Origin: Rebecca billardiae RCC1528
Taxonomy: Eukaryota > Haptophyta
Length of the DNA: 64,000 nucleotides
Assembly: GCA_965240325.2 (NCBI GenBank)
Contig: OZ251235.1
Span: 1,054,001 to 1,118,000, forward strand
Direction: 5' to 3'
Below are positions 22,801-32,158 of this stretch, one piece after another. Numbering within the stretch: the first letter of the stretch is position 1; each line of letters begins with the position of its first letter. The notes beneath the pieces are model-generated. The model made no database searches and had not been told where the DNA came from. It saw only the letters and a list, made by a program, of their open reading frames with translations. The translations under genes were made by a program, and so were the position numbers.

Positions 22801-22917
22801 GAGGCGGCGGACGGCGGGGGCGCGCTCAGCCGCGAGGACGTGGCTGCGGGGCGGCGCCTCGCCGAGCTGCTCGCGCGGCTGGGCGGCGGCGGCAGCGGGG
22901 GTGGGGGCGCACGCTGA
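19810..22917 (+). CDS. PAXBP1: GCFC/PAXBP1-like splicing-associated nuclear protein
   Basis: A single exon encodes up to 1035 residues. Proteins of this family (PAXBP1/GCFC1, plant ILP1) act in the nucleus, in spliceosome assembly or disassembly. The match rests on a basic, disordered N terminus with KRPKKFRKKT, an acidic stretch, then the sequence EYLQLLTSYVEDLVAMLGAK, the DEFGRSRA motif, GWSSDEAEEE, and a C-terminal helical domain with AYVGACLPRLLAPLLRARV and RLTHSLYFSWDPYS. Ala- and Glu-rich low-complexity linkers are much longer than in animals. MPLRQPP, about 28 codons in, is an alternative start. It is head-to-head with the J-domain gene. Confidence 0.85.
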   Translation: MAPDVSKLAPRLPGRQDPVRSRTHVARTMPLRQPPATRDDGAGEEAAAAQGAAGDGVVKRPKKFRKKTPAADGARAAGGGASLLSFGGEEEGDDGDDGAGVLARPKPRARAPGGLPSAEAHGRQRKHRPGLVVPMPPAPPAVVDTQRAQPGEYTVERLAELRRNALPPPSEQRAAEPRDGEETDALPADPAPGVPAAPSAIPSADAVRDARMAREAARLAEAHGSDGDGDEDAGSGARAFIPVGARGGVGGPAEDDEDDDDAGFGGLERAPRAGIGGGGGATAQPSARGGPARPGAKRGTRLTAYDGSDDEGKDDTAAAAAAAQARARAQRAANGGGRAAGGPDGEPAGLPTLPPPPLAAADAIGRLEAVVERERATLGRAEEALDRLEADARAAADAHAAQVTQSGQAARCYEYLQLLTSYVEDLVAMLGAKRGAIEAAAAEVDRVREARARARRRRERADADDDDARAARLLRGLWPEAPPAAVRAAGAAAGGAADAAEEEVDEFGRSRALAERTSVARERRRALREAAEARRRKRRLAAAAAARAPGGARARGVSPDGAAAEDGGAQALGLAMGEGWSSDEAEEEAAEHGGARENGAPHAHADDAAAADDAEAEAEAEAEAVALAALRAVLDDDVDDDFAEPRRVLGTLRGFERAYPQHYADAYVGACLPRLLAPLLRARVAAWAPERDGGGGHAGSGGRGAQAWHAPLVAGEAGLPDVLGEHTPPARSPAGADAEAEAELKLIAALSAQLAAPRLTHSLYFSWDPYSARQTARLVRAAAEVAEALQFVCEEGAAGSGSRGPRDAAARQGACALAGAMSAAASAGSAGEGGGAEEAARALERLRAAVRTRLADAVGECRVPPCPPHAAEGMDPREHAAVWAIAERRYHRSLKLLHCACLWQRAPGALRRAELQQLVAPLVGGALLPALRAVSRAQPVRWALVARLGTALVDVLPSAWLERSAGAPDGALGALAIVGPAHALLLQLSGAHAAAAREAADGGGALSREDVAAGRRLAELLARLGGGGSGGGGAR

Positions 22918-23097
22918 GCGCAGCTTCGGCAGCTTGGCGAGGCCGCGCTGTGGCCCCATGCAGATGCTCGGGCGGCCGGATCTGATGATGATGATTGATG
23001 GTGATGATGATCTACGACGCGTATATATATTCGATGTAACGTAGTACTGCTGCTGATTCATCAATAGTATATGATGAGAGATACTATGGACGATCGA
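22918..23097. other. Short intergenic region between convergent genes
   Basis: About 180 bp, AT-richer than its neighbours, with repeated TGATGATGAT and ATATATAT tracts. It presumably carries the 3' ends of both genes. Confidence 0.5.
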
Positions 23098-24855
23098 TCA
23101 TGACGACGACGATGCTGATGCGAAAGCAGCAGCAGCGCCGGCGCCATCATAATCACCATCCGCTCCGCCGCCCAGTAGCGGCCCTCGACCGGAGCCGCCG
23201 TGTAATGTGGGCTGACTCCTCACGAGGGCGCCTGCGGCCGCACAGCTGCCAGCCGCCACGGTGGAGTCGCGGACGATGCCATCGGCACCGCCACCGGCGA
23301 ACAGGGCGCCGCCGGCGCGGCAGGGGCTGCGCGCGCCTCCGTTCTGCGCGTCCGCAGCCGCCGCGTGTGCGTGCGGGAGGTGGATCAGGTGCTGCCCGCC
23401 GTAGTGGTGCTGCGTGCCGCTGCCGACTGCGTGGTCGAGCGGTATCGCCAGGCCCGAGCCTGCCTCGGCCACCGCCTCCCCGCCGAGCGGCGCGCGCGCC
23501 AAGCCTCCGCGCTCCGCGGCGGTGCGCGCCGCCTTGCGACGTCTGGAGATGGCTACGGTGAAGGCGGCGCCGGCGGCGAGCATGATGAGCGCCACGAGGA
23601 TGCCCACGACCAGCGCCATGGAGGCAAAGAAGCTCGCGACCGCCGCGTCGTCGCCGCCGGACACGCCGCCCGCAGGCGCGCTGCCACCCGCCGCGCGCTG
23701 CCGCAGCCCAAGCAGTACCGAGGTCCCAAGCAGGACGGCCGCGTCCGAGACGAGCTGCAGCGGCGTCGAGGTGACCTGCTCCTCGGCGGCGGCGAGCAGC
23801 CGCTCGTACACCATGCACCCGAGCGGCACGTACGCCAGGAACGTGCCCGTGCCCACCGTGACGATCCACGAGTAGGCCGAGAGCAGGCCCGCGCGCCAGC
23901 CGGCCGTGGAGGCGCTCACGAGTACCCCTCCGGCGCACGCCGTGCCCACCATCGCGTGCAGCGCGGCGACGTTGTCGGTGATGCGCGAGAAGCACGCGGT
24001 GGCGACGAGGACGAGCGCCGAGATCGTCATCTCCGACGTCGTGAACGCCGCCGGCGAGTCGCGCAGCCCCGCCGCGGCGAACAGCTCGGCCTGGTAGAAG
24101 TCGCGGTACGCGCGGAGCACGCCGCACAACACATATGCGCTCACCGCGAGTGACAGGCCCGTGCCGTAGCGCGCGAGGAGCTGCGCGCCCTCCTGGCGAA
24201 CGGAGACGAGCCGCGCGCGCGAGCCGCGACGCTTCACGTCCCACGCCGACGGCGGCGGGTGCCGCCCGACCACGATCGCGGACGCCGTGCCGCAGACGAG
24301 TCCGATCGATGCGCACGTGCGCACCATCGCGCGCTCGCTCAACCCGCGCTGCATCAGCGCAGCGCCGAACGACTTGACGACGCCGGCGACGCCGATGTAC
24401 GAGAAGGAGACCGTGGCGACGATCGCCTCCGTGTGCGTCCGCCCCTCGATCGAGCGCTGCAGCACGCTCCAGCTGGGCGAGAGGAAGACGCACGCCGCCG
24501 ACACGCACGGCACGCCCAGCCACGGCGGCGCGAGCGCGGACGCGACGACGAGGGAGCCCGCGCCCCAGACGATGGCGAGCATCGCCGGGAGCAGCTGACG
24601 CCGCTCCAGCTTGGGCGAGAGCGCGAGCGCCGGCCCCTTGCCCGCGAGGTAGCCGAGCGTCTGCGCGAGCGCGAGCGACGTCTTGAAGTCGCGCCCGAGG
24701 AACGTCTCGCCGCGCCAGCTCGCGGCGAACATGGCCATCTTGATGAAGAAGATGGAGGAGTAGAAGACGAAGGAGGCGATCGCCAGCCGGGCGGTGGAGC
24801 CCGTCACGCGATCGCGACCCACGATCAGCCCCGCGTTCGCCGCCGACGCCGCCAT
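23098..24855 (-). CDS. DUF5690-like multi-pass membrane protein (MFS-type)
   Basis: A single exon encodes 585 residues from the ATG of MAASAANAG. About twelve hydrophobic segments lie between residues 25 and 440, followed by a Gly/Ala/His-rich cytosolic tail of about 145 residues. The pattern resembles DUF5690 proteins described from Bacteroidetes and some protists, which are MFS-like: a first helix with FKTSLALAQTLGYLAGK, then LSPSWSVLQRSIEGR, VSFSYIGVAGVVKSFG, AYRDFYQAELF, and TSEMTISALVLVATACFSRITDN. The AYRDF and IEGR/TE positions are the most characteristic. Substrate is unknown. The family call is from memory and should be treated as likely, not certain; the membrane topology is clear. 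Confidence 0.65.
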   Translation of the reverse strand: MAASAANAGLIVGRDRVTGSTARLAIASFVFYSSIFFIKMAMFAASWRGETFLGRDFKTSLALAQTLGYLAGKGPALALSPKLERRQLLPAMLAIVWGAGSLVVASALAPPWLGVPCVSAACVFLSPSWSVLQRSIEGRTHTEAIVATVSFSYIGVAGVVKSFGAALMQRGLSERAMVRTCASIGLVCGTASAIVVGRHPPPSAWDVKRRGSRARLVSVRQEGAQLLARYGTGLSLAVSAYVLCGVLRAYRDFYQAELFAAAGLRDSPAAFTTSEMTISALVLVATACFSRITDNVAALHAMVGTACAGGVLVSASTAGWRAGLLSAYSWIVTVGTGTFLAYVPLGCMVYERLLAAAEEQVTSTPLQLVSDAAVLLGTSVLLGLRQRAAGGSAPAGGVSGGDDAAVASFFASMALVVGILVALIMLAAGAAFTVAISRRRKAARTAAERGGLARAPLGGEAVAEAGSGLAIPLDHAVGSGTQHHYGGQHLIHLPHAHAAAADAQNGGARSPCRAGGALFAGGGADGIVRDSTVAAGSCAAAGALVRSQPTLHGGSGRGPLLGGGADGDYDGAGAAAAFASASSSS

Positions 24856-25009
24856 CGCCCTCACGCTCGGCGACCTCGGGCCGAGGCGCCTCGGCGGTCG
24901 GCGTCCAGGACCGGCGACGACTCTGGACGCGCATGCGTGTGATAAAATGATGGTGGCACCGTCGAAACAAATTGCTTTTCCAGCTTTTGCTCACACCTAA
25001 TCGCCTGTG

Positions 25010-25188
25010 CTGCAGCGCGCAGGTGGATTGCGCTTCAGCAGCTCAAGAGTCAAGGCCGCGCTCAAGCTTTACGATCGCGGTGCAGGCTATGCTAGCTGCC
25101 ACCAACGCCGACTTCGTGTCGACGATCGGGCACTGCCTCCGACGAATCAGGAGACCCGCGTCGTCGTCCTACCTGTGTCGTTAAATCA
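25010..25188 (+). repeat. Dispersed repeat, direct copy at 57430-57601
   Basis: Both copies share long identical blocks such as GCCGCGCTCAAGCTTTACG and ACTTCGTGTCGACGATCGGG and end in TGTCGTTAAATCA, with a few small insertions or deletions. Confidence 0.88.
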
Positions 25189-25193
25189 CATAT

Positions 25194-25289
25194 CTGTCTG
25201 ACCTGGACGGAAGGCGCGGACGCATTCTATGTGTCTGTTGCACTCTGAGCCTGACGCTTGTCCGATGCTGCCACGTCGTTAAATATATA
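25194..25289 (+). repeat. 96-bp inverted repeat, left arm
   Basis: This is an exact reverse complement of 27378-27473. The two arms enclose about 2.1 kb, so the 2.28-kb block has the outline of a DNA transposon, but no transposase is recognisable inside. The last 27 bp of the arm also fold back onto 25308-25334. Confidence 0.9.
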
Positions 25290-25334
25290 TAGGTAATAAC
25301 TAGTCGTTATATATTTAACGACGTGGCAGCATCG
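25263..25334. repeat. 27-bp perfect foldback with 18-nt loop
   Basis: Arms 25263-25289 and 25308-25334 are perfectly complementary (CGATGCTGCCACGTCGTT to AAATATATA on the left). The loop is 25290-25307. Confidence 0.93.
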
Positions 25335-26039
25335 TTATATATGACCGCGTTCCGCGGTCCTTTTCCGTAGAACCAACGCAGTTCGGGGCCCGCGGCGCAG
25401 TGGTTGAGAATGAGACTGACGAGTCAGTCATCAGTCAGTCCGAGTCAGAAAGACAGTTCAGCCACTCTGAGAGGGAGAGTCAGACCCGAGACCGAGTCTC
25501 GGACTCGGCGCGAGTATGCGGGCGCGCACGGCCAAGGGTGGCATGGGACACCAGCGGACGGGCCGCGCGGGGAAGCGGGGCGGCGCGCTCGCAGGGCGAG
25601 AGGCGCGGACGGGCCGCGCGGGGAAGCGGGGCGGCGGCGCGCGCAGGGCGAGAGGGCGAGAGGCGCCGCGCGGCGCCGGGCCGGCGCGTGCGCGCGTGCG
25701 GGCGCACCTGCTTCAGCTTGCAAGGTGCTCGCGCTGCGCCATGCGCTCGACGAAGGGCCGCTGGTCGCGAGCCGGCGCGTGCGCGCGAGCGGGCGCACCT
25801 GCTTGAGGTACTCGCCCTGCGCCATGCGCTCGACGACGGGCCGCTGGTCGCTCAGCCGGCACGCCTCGTGCCGGCAGAGCGAGAGCGCGCGCCACTGCAG
25901 ACTGCTGGCCCGCCGGCCTGCCGGCTGCGCAGCCGCGCACCGAGACCGACCGAGCGGAGCTCGGGGCGGTGGAACGAGGCGAGCGGCGCGTCGCGCCTGC
26001 CGCCGCGCGTGCGCGCCTGCTCCACCGCGCCGCCGTGCT

Positions 26040-26867
26040 CGCCCGCCGCCTCCTCCGCCGCGTCGGCCTCGAAGACGGCGGCTGCCAGCGGCAGGCTGAG
26101 CTGCGCGCGGCTCACTCACACTGTCTGTGAGTCCTCACGCTGCTGCCGGACCTCCGCGCCGCCGTCGACCGAGTTGAGGAGGAGCTCGCGCTCGGCGTCG
26201 AGGCGCGAGCTCGCGTGCTCGAGCTCGCCCTTCAGCCGCGCGAGCTCCGGGCGCATCCGGCTCATCAGCTCTGCCGCGCCGCTCGCTCGGCGGCGGCGGG
26301 CGGCGCGCTCTGCTCCGGTCGGCGAGCGACGAGCTCGCGTGCTCCGGACTCGGCTCGCCCTTGCGCGCTGCTCCTCGAGTGACGAACGCGCCCGCGGGCA
26401 GGTTGTTGCCCGTCGCCCCCGCCGCGATCTCGCCGCCCCCGCCGCGATCTCGTCGCCCGCCGCCTCCTCCGCCGCGTCGGCCTCGAAGACGGCGGCTGCC
26501 AGCGGCAGGCTGAGCTGCGCGCGGCTCACTCACACTGTCTGTGAGTCCTCACGCTGCTGCCGGACCTCCGCGCCGCCGTCGACTGAGTTGAGGAGGAGCT
26601 CGGGCTCGGCGTCGAGGCGCGAGCTCGCGTGCTCGAGCTCGCCCTTCAGCCGCGCGAGCTCCGGGCGCATCCGGCTCATCAGCTCTGCCGCGCCGCTCGC
26701 TCGGCGGCGGCGGGCGGCGCGCTCTGCTCCGGTCGGCGAGCGACGAGCTCGCGTGCTCCGGACTCGGCTCGCCCTTGCGCGCTGCTCCTCGAGTGACGAA
26801 CGCGCCCGCGGGCAGGTTGTTGCCCGTCGCCCCCGCCGCGATCTCGCCGCCCCCGCCGCGATCTCGT
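26040..26867. repeat. 414-bp tandem duplication
   Basis: The block 26040-26453 is repeated as 26454-26867 with only scattered single-base changes. On the minus strand each unit carries a frame with a short coiled-coil-like segment (LKGELEHASSRLDAE). The frame is broken by the repeat structure and has no recognisable domain, so I do not call it a gene. Confidence 0.9.
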
Positions 26868-27283
26868 CGCGCATGTGTCCGTGGCGCGCGCCTGCGAGGT
26901 GACAGGCGGGCCGCGAGCTCAGCCTCGGGGAGAGCGGAGCGAGAGGGCGAGACGCGCGGCCTGCGAGGCGACAGGCGCGCTCGGGGAGAGCATTTTACTA
27001 TTCACATTTAGAAGTGATCAAGTTTCCCGAGCCCTTGCCTTGCCGTTTTTATCGGTTGGCGGTTGGCGGCAATCTCATACTTAAAATCGCGCTCGTAACG
27101 AACCGTTACACTAATGTCACGTCCAGCTGACGTCCAGATCGCACTTTACTTAAGGGAATCAGCTGGGCGCGGTTTTTTTCGGCCTAATAGACCTCTCTAT
27201 GCGATCTCAAAAACTCGAAACTCGGTCTCCGCCAGCCCTAAAAATCGCCCCCCGTCCCTTTTTTCTTGATCAAAGATCTTTTT

Positions 27284-27351
27284 GAAACGTGGTTCGGGCC
27301 CGCTGGTGCGGGCTCCACGCTGCGCGCTCCGCCCTGCACCGCGGGCCATTA
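27284..27351 (-). repeat. Inverted copy of the 1758-1838 repeat
   Basis: Reverse complement of the 1758 block, including the CCACGTTTCAAAAA end. It runs directly into the next dispersed repeat at 27352. Confidence 0.7.
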
Positions 27352-27605
27352 ACGACGTGGTATGCAACGAGCATCGTTATATATTTAACGACGTGGCAGC
27401 ATCGGACAAGCGTCAGGCTCAGAGTGCAACAGACACATAGAATGCGTCCGCGCCTTCCGTCCAGGTCAGACAGTGCGCCACCCGCAGCCCTGCCCCCCTA
27501 CGGGAGCGGGGCCGGGATGGAGCACCGCCTCGGCCTGGGGCACGCGGCGGCGACGGCAGATGCCGCCGCGGCCGAGCGCCTTCCGGAGCACTTGGATGAG
27601 GGTGA
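27352..27605 (+). repeat. Dispersed repeat family (TTAACGACGTGG), copy 1
   Basis: About 250 bp beginning AACGACGTGGTATGCAACG and containing GGAGCGGGGC and CGGCGGCGACGGCA segments. A related copy in the same orientation is at 41089-41336, and a short fragment is at 27997-28028. The block 27378-27473 inside it is the right arm of the 96-bp inverted repeat. Confidence 0.8.
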
Positions 27606-27851
27606 GGTCGTAGTCGATGTCGCCGCCCGCCGACCTAGCGGCGAGCAGCTCCGGCAAGCGGCAGCCGCGGCTGTCGCCCCCGTGCGCCCGCGTGGGCGCC
27701 TGGATGAGGATGAGGTCGTAGTACGCGTCGCCGCGCGCCGGCCAAGCGGCGCGCAGCTGCAGAAGAGGGGCTTGGAGAGTGAGCGCGCCGCCTAGCGCGC
27801 TCTGGGCGATGAAGCAGATGAGGTGGTAGTCGATGTCGCAGCCCAGTCCGC

Positions 27852-28000
<149 letters not shown>

Positions 28001-28525
28001 CGACGTGGTATGCAACGGGCAGGCGTCAAAGTCAGCAAGCTGTAGCAGCATCAGATCGAGCAGCAGAGACAAACACCAGGATCAGCGCTCCTCGCCGTCG
28101 TCCCCCCCCCCTCGTAGTCGCCCATCACTCCATCGCCGAGCGGGTTATATATATATATATATTATAATAATATATATAGAATGAGTCAAGGTGTGATGCG
28201 GAGGGTAGCGCTGGGTCTGGGAGCTCGGCCTCGAGTCTCTGGTAACTCTGTGCAGACGACACGGTCTGACAGTCTGTGCACGCTGTGACGCCCCGGACGC
28301 TCACCGGAGTAGGACTGATCACTAGGAGACTGTCTGTCTGTCTAGGAGTCACACGCGGTGTCCGGAGACACCGGAGCGGTCCGCCCTGCGCGACGAGTCC
28401 CGCGTCAAGTAATACGAGCAGTACGCAGCGCGCGGCGTATTGTAGTCCGATAAGCTCTACTGAGTCGACTAAGTTCAAATGAAGTGCCACTGAGACCATA
28501 TGGAGCAGTAGGCTCAGCGTGCGCG

Positions 28526-29527
28526 CTAGCTAGTAGTAGCTGTAGTCTGGCCGTACGGCGGGTCTCTCACCCTTCTAGCCATAACCACAGGTCGTACTTG
28601 AGTCGTCGTCGACTGTGCTGGCGACGGAAGTAGTGCACCTTGCTGCCCGTGCTGGTGGTTGCGGTCGCCAGGCGAGTGGGTCGCATCATCTGCTGCATGG
28701 TTGCCCAGTCGCTGGCCCAGCCACTCAGCACCAGTGCGCTGCCTGCCATCAAACGAATCGGCGATCTTGCCATGCGAGCGCCAGGGCACAACGCGCGCCT
28801 TGACCAGCCGCGGCAGCTGCGAGTGCGAGCGCAGCTGCGCTGCGACATCAGAGACTGCAGCGGCGCTGCTCGTGTGATTCTGCTGTCGCTGGGCGGCGCT
28901 CGTACCCTGGTCGTCCATGCGTTGCTCCCGCTTGCGCTTGTGCCCAGAAGCGGGCCGAAGACGGATCATGCCGGCCAGCTTGTGCATAGCGCACCGGCTG
29001 GCGTGCGCGTCGCCCGGCATGGCAAACGAAGGCTGCTTGGTGCAGCCGGTGTGATCACACTTGGCGTTCTTCAAATCCACCATGCCGGCCAGCTTGTGCG
29101 TAACGCACCGGCTGACGCGCGCGTCGCCCGGCATGCCGAACGAAGGCTGCTTGGTGCAGCCGGTATGATCACACTTGGGGTTCTTCAAATCCACCATGCC
29201 GGCCAGCGTGTGCGCAGTACACCGGCTGGCGCGCGCGTCGCCCGGCATGCCGAACGAAGGCTGCTTGGTGCAGCCGGTATGATCACACTTGCTGCTCTTC
29301 AAATCCACCATGCCAGCCAGCTTGTGCGCAGCGCACCGGCTGGCGCGCGCGTCGCCCGGCATGCCAAACGAAGGGCACTTGGTGCAGTCGGTATGATCAC
29401 ACTTGGCGCTCTTCAAATCCACCATGCCGGCCAGCTTGTGCGTAGCACACCGGCTGGCGCGCGTGTCGCCCGGCATGGCAAACGAAGGCTGCTTGGTGCA
29501 GCCAGCGTGATCACACTTGGAGGGCAT
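28526..29527 (-). CDS. EsV-1-7 cysteine-rich repeat protein
   Basis: A single exon encodes 333 residues. The first 190 residues are five tandem 38-residue units of the pattern C-x4-C-x16-C-x2-H, e.g. KCDHTGCTKQPSFGMPGD followed by ARASRCAAH. That spacing is the EsV-1-7 motif, known from the brown-alga protein IMMEDIATE UPRIGHT and from many algae and large algal viruses; the motif is presumed to bind metal, with unknown molecular function. A basic stretch KRKREQR just after the repeats could be a nuclear signal; the remaining 130 residues are Gln/His/Ser-rich and unrecognised. The frame is open upstream of the ATG and there encodes a decayed half-unit (AYELAGTVDV), so the array was once longer or the true start is further 5'. 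Confidence 0.8.
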   Translation of the reverse strand: MPSKCDHAGCTKQPSFAMPGDTRASRCATHKLAGMVDLKSAKCDHTDCTKCPSFGMPGDARASRCAAHKLAGMVDLKSSKCDHTGCTKQPSFGMPGDARASRCTAHTLAGMVDLKNPKCDHTGCTKQPSFGMPGDARVSRCVTHKLAGMVDLKNAKCDHTGCTKQPSFAMPGDAHASRCAMHKLAGMIRLRPASGHKRKREQRMDDQGTSAAQRQQNHTSSAAAVSDVAAQLRSHSQLPRLVKARVVPWRSHGKIADSFDGRQRTGAEWLGQRLGNHAADDATHSPGDRNHQHGQQGALLPSPAQSTTTQVRPVVMARRVRDPPYGQTTATTS

Positions 29528-29883
29528 CACGTCGACCGTGCCGGCCAGCTCGTATGCGTCTCGTGATTGTCGCGCAAGCCGAGCAGAGACTTGTGGCCAG
29601 CGGTCGCCCCAGCCGAAGACGCCGGCCGAGAAGTTGCGAGCGGCCTGCGGCTGAAGCCGGTGCTTGGCTGCTTCCTCATCAAGAGCGCCGCGCCGGACTC
29701 GTCGGAAAGGCAGCCGAGTGCGCGCATCATCGTTTTAGTTTCTTAATTTTATTCGAGGTCGTCATATTTAATGCGTGGCCCCGTCAGGCGTCGGACGAGT
29801 CGCGAGTGGGCGGCCCCTCGGACTCGGGCCTGAGTCCGTGACAGCACTGAGGGCGGCCTTCGGCAGGCGCGGCGAGTGCGTTC
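29528..29883. other. Short intergenic region
   Basis: 356 bp with no recognised gene. The first 30 or so bases upstream of the EsV-1-7 ATG encode a degenerate repeat half-unit in frame. A T-rich stretch lies at about 29732-29770. Confidence 0.5.
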
Positions 29884-31984
29884 TCAGCCGCACACGTCGC
29901 CGTCGTGCAGCGTGAACGCGAAGAGCGTCGCGTTGCCGCACAGCGAGAAGCGAAGCTGCACCTCGCGCGCGCGCATCACGGCGAGGCTGTCGCCGCCTCG
30001 CCACGAGACGCCGACCGCGCGGCCGTCCAGGCGCGCGATGGGCTGGGCGTCGGCGGCGGCGAAGCCTCGGAAGGGCTCGCCCGTGCGCGTGTCCAGCACT
30101 TCGACGCGCACCTCGTCGAGCGCGCCCGCCGCGCGCACGTTCAGCGTGAGCGAGCGCGCGAACAGCGCGAACGGCCGCGTCACGAGCTCGCCGCACTCGC
30201 TCGCGCCTTTGGGGACGGACTGCCGGTGGCACTCACCGTCGCGCCGCAGCCCGCCGAGCCGGTGGAAGGGCCAGCTCGCGCGGATGAGCGTGGGCACGCG
30301 GGCCCAGCGGTTCTCGTGCTGCACCGCGCGCGCCTCGTAGTACAGGAGGTGCTCGCCCTGCGCCGTCGTCACCAGCTCGGAGACCGGCTGCATATACCCG
30401 TGGTCGGGCGGGCACAGCTCCGCCGTGTTGCGCTGGCAGTCGGGACGGCCGACGAGCGGCGTGTCGGCGTACACGGGGCCGAGGTCGTACGTGCGGCCGT
30501 CGTCGCGGGTGGGCGCGGCGAAGATGTCGAGCACATCCGTCGTGTACGGCGGCCGCTTGAGCGGCAGCCCGGGCCAGTGCAGGACCGTCATCACCCCGAG
30601 CAGCAGCGCGTCCTCAGCCGGAGCGGCGGACGGCGCCGCCGCCAGACGGTCCGCGGAGGCGCGCGGCGCGCTCTCGTCGCGGCGCACGCAGTGCGGCAGG
30701 CGCGTGGGCACCTCGCTCAGCGTGAGCGTGTAGATCTGCCGCTCGTACCGCTCCTGCCACCCCTCGCGGTCGAGCTTCCACCGCGTGAGCTCCTCGAACG
30801 AGTGCGGGTCGTCGTCGAGCCGGCGTGTGCGCGAGAGCGTCACGCCGCGCACCGCGCGCCACTCCGAGCTCTTGGCCGTGTTGCCGAACGCCTGCACGCG
30901 CGGCGCGCGAGGGCGTGGGGCCGCGATCGCGCGGCGTGAGCGCCACGCGTCGCGCGCCGGCCCCCGCCGCGCCCAGCCCAGCCCCCGCGGGCCGCCGCCG
31001 CCGCCGCCTTCGCGCGCGCACCATCCGCTTGTGCAACATGTGCGCGCGCTCGCGGTCCGACCAGCGCACGCAGTTGTACGAGTCTGCGTGGTTTGCGCAC
31101 GTCTTGCCGCAGCACTCGGCGATCTTGTCGCAGGTGGAGAAGCCGTACCCCGCGCGCCCGCTCGTCGGGTCCGCCTCGCGCTTCAGCGGCAGCCACCGCC
31201 CGAGCCCGTTCGCGCTCACGTTCGCCTGCGCCAGGCAGACAGACTCGGCGTTGTTGCCGCAGTGGTACCCCATCAGGAGGCGGCGGTGCGGCGCGTCGTG
31301 CGTGACGCACATGCCGAAGCCGTCGTAGCCGCCGCGGTTGACCCAGCCCTGCTTGCCCCACACCAGCCCGTCGTCCGACTCGACGTAGAACCCGTACTTG
31401 TTCCCCAGCCACATGCGCCACTTGCGGTACGCCGCGCTGGGCGGGAAGACGCTCCCGTAGAAGCTGAAGCGCGTCGCGTGGAACTTCTTGCACGGGATGG
31501 GCCCACAGTCCATCGACGCGTTGATCGGCAGCTTGGTCGGTGCCTCGTACGCGCGCGCCACGCAGCGGTGCCGCTCGATCGCGTGGTCGTCGAGCAGCAG
31601 CTGCGCCTCGCCCGGCCGCGGCGCGAAGGGCTTGCGGTGCAGCGATGCGCGGTAGCGGTCGGCCCAGCAGGACGTGCAGTAGGGCAGGTGCGACTCGTCG
31701 ACCACGTACCCGCGCGGCGGGCGGCGCATGTCGCGGTGCGCGCGGATCAGCCCGTCCGCCACCTTGTTCCGCAAGGTGCGGTCGCGCTCGCGGTCCTCTG
31801 CCGAGCGCCGCGGCCACGCGGGCAGCGGCTGGTCCGCGACGCGCGTCCAGGCGAAGGTGGCGCCGTAGTCCGCACCCGTGGCGCTCTTGTTGCTCCACGT
31901 CGCCGCGAGTGGCCAGGGCCCCGCCTCCGCTGGCCACGGCGCGCCGGCGCTGAGCACCGCGGTGGCGGCGAGGGCGACGAGCAT
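29884..31984 (-). CDS. Secreted five-bladed beta-propeller, glycosidase-like protein
   Basis: Two exons are inferred, 31984-31022 and 30891-29884, with a 130-bp intron (GTGCGC...GTGCAG) in phase 0, giving 656 residues. The N terminus MLVALAATAVLSAG looks like a signal peptide. The order of motifs resembles bacterial, especially planctomycete, GH32/GH43-like propeller proteins: AQLLLDDHAIERHR near the start, SFYGSVF, KWRMWLG, FYVESDDGLVWGK, a central TDVLDIFAAPTRDDGRTYD region, LLYYEARAVQ, and the C-terminal sandwich block TRPFALFARSLTLNV with VRVEVLDTRTGEPFRGF. The catalytic residues cannot be assigned with confidence. Several Cys pairs in exon 1 fit an extracellular protein. It is head-to-head with the helicase gene (174 bp between start codons). 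Confidence 0.7.
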
Positions 31985-32158
31985 CCCGATGGAGGCGTTG
32001 GGATGCGCGGTGGCTGTGGCCTGCCGCGCTGCACAGCCTCCGAGGCGATCCGGACTGCACGGCGAGCGCCGGACAATGCTTCCGTTGGTCAATGTCGCCG
32101 TCACTCGTACTTCGTCTCCGAACTCCGCGGCGTGCAGAACACGCCCATCAGCATCCCG
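31985..32158. promoter_or_regulatory. Candidate bidirectional promoter (glycosidase-like / helicase)
   Basis: The 174 bp between two divergent ATGs must contain both promoters, unless unseen 5' exons exist. No core promoter element could be assigned. Confidence 0.4.

Noticed and set aside
25400-26902. 500-residue plus-strand open frame
   Set aside because: It runs through a 414-bp tandem duplication and is Ala/Arg-rich without a recognisable domain.
30785-32158. Open plus-strand frame extending the helicase N terminus by about 450 residues
   Set aside because: It is the antisense of the glycosidase-like gene, has no domain, and the RG-rich start at 32159 is a better N terminus.
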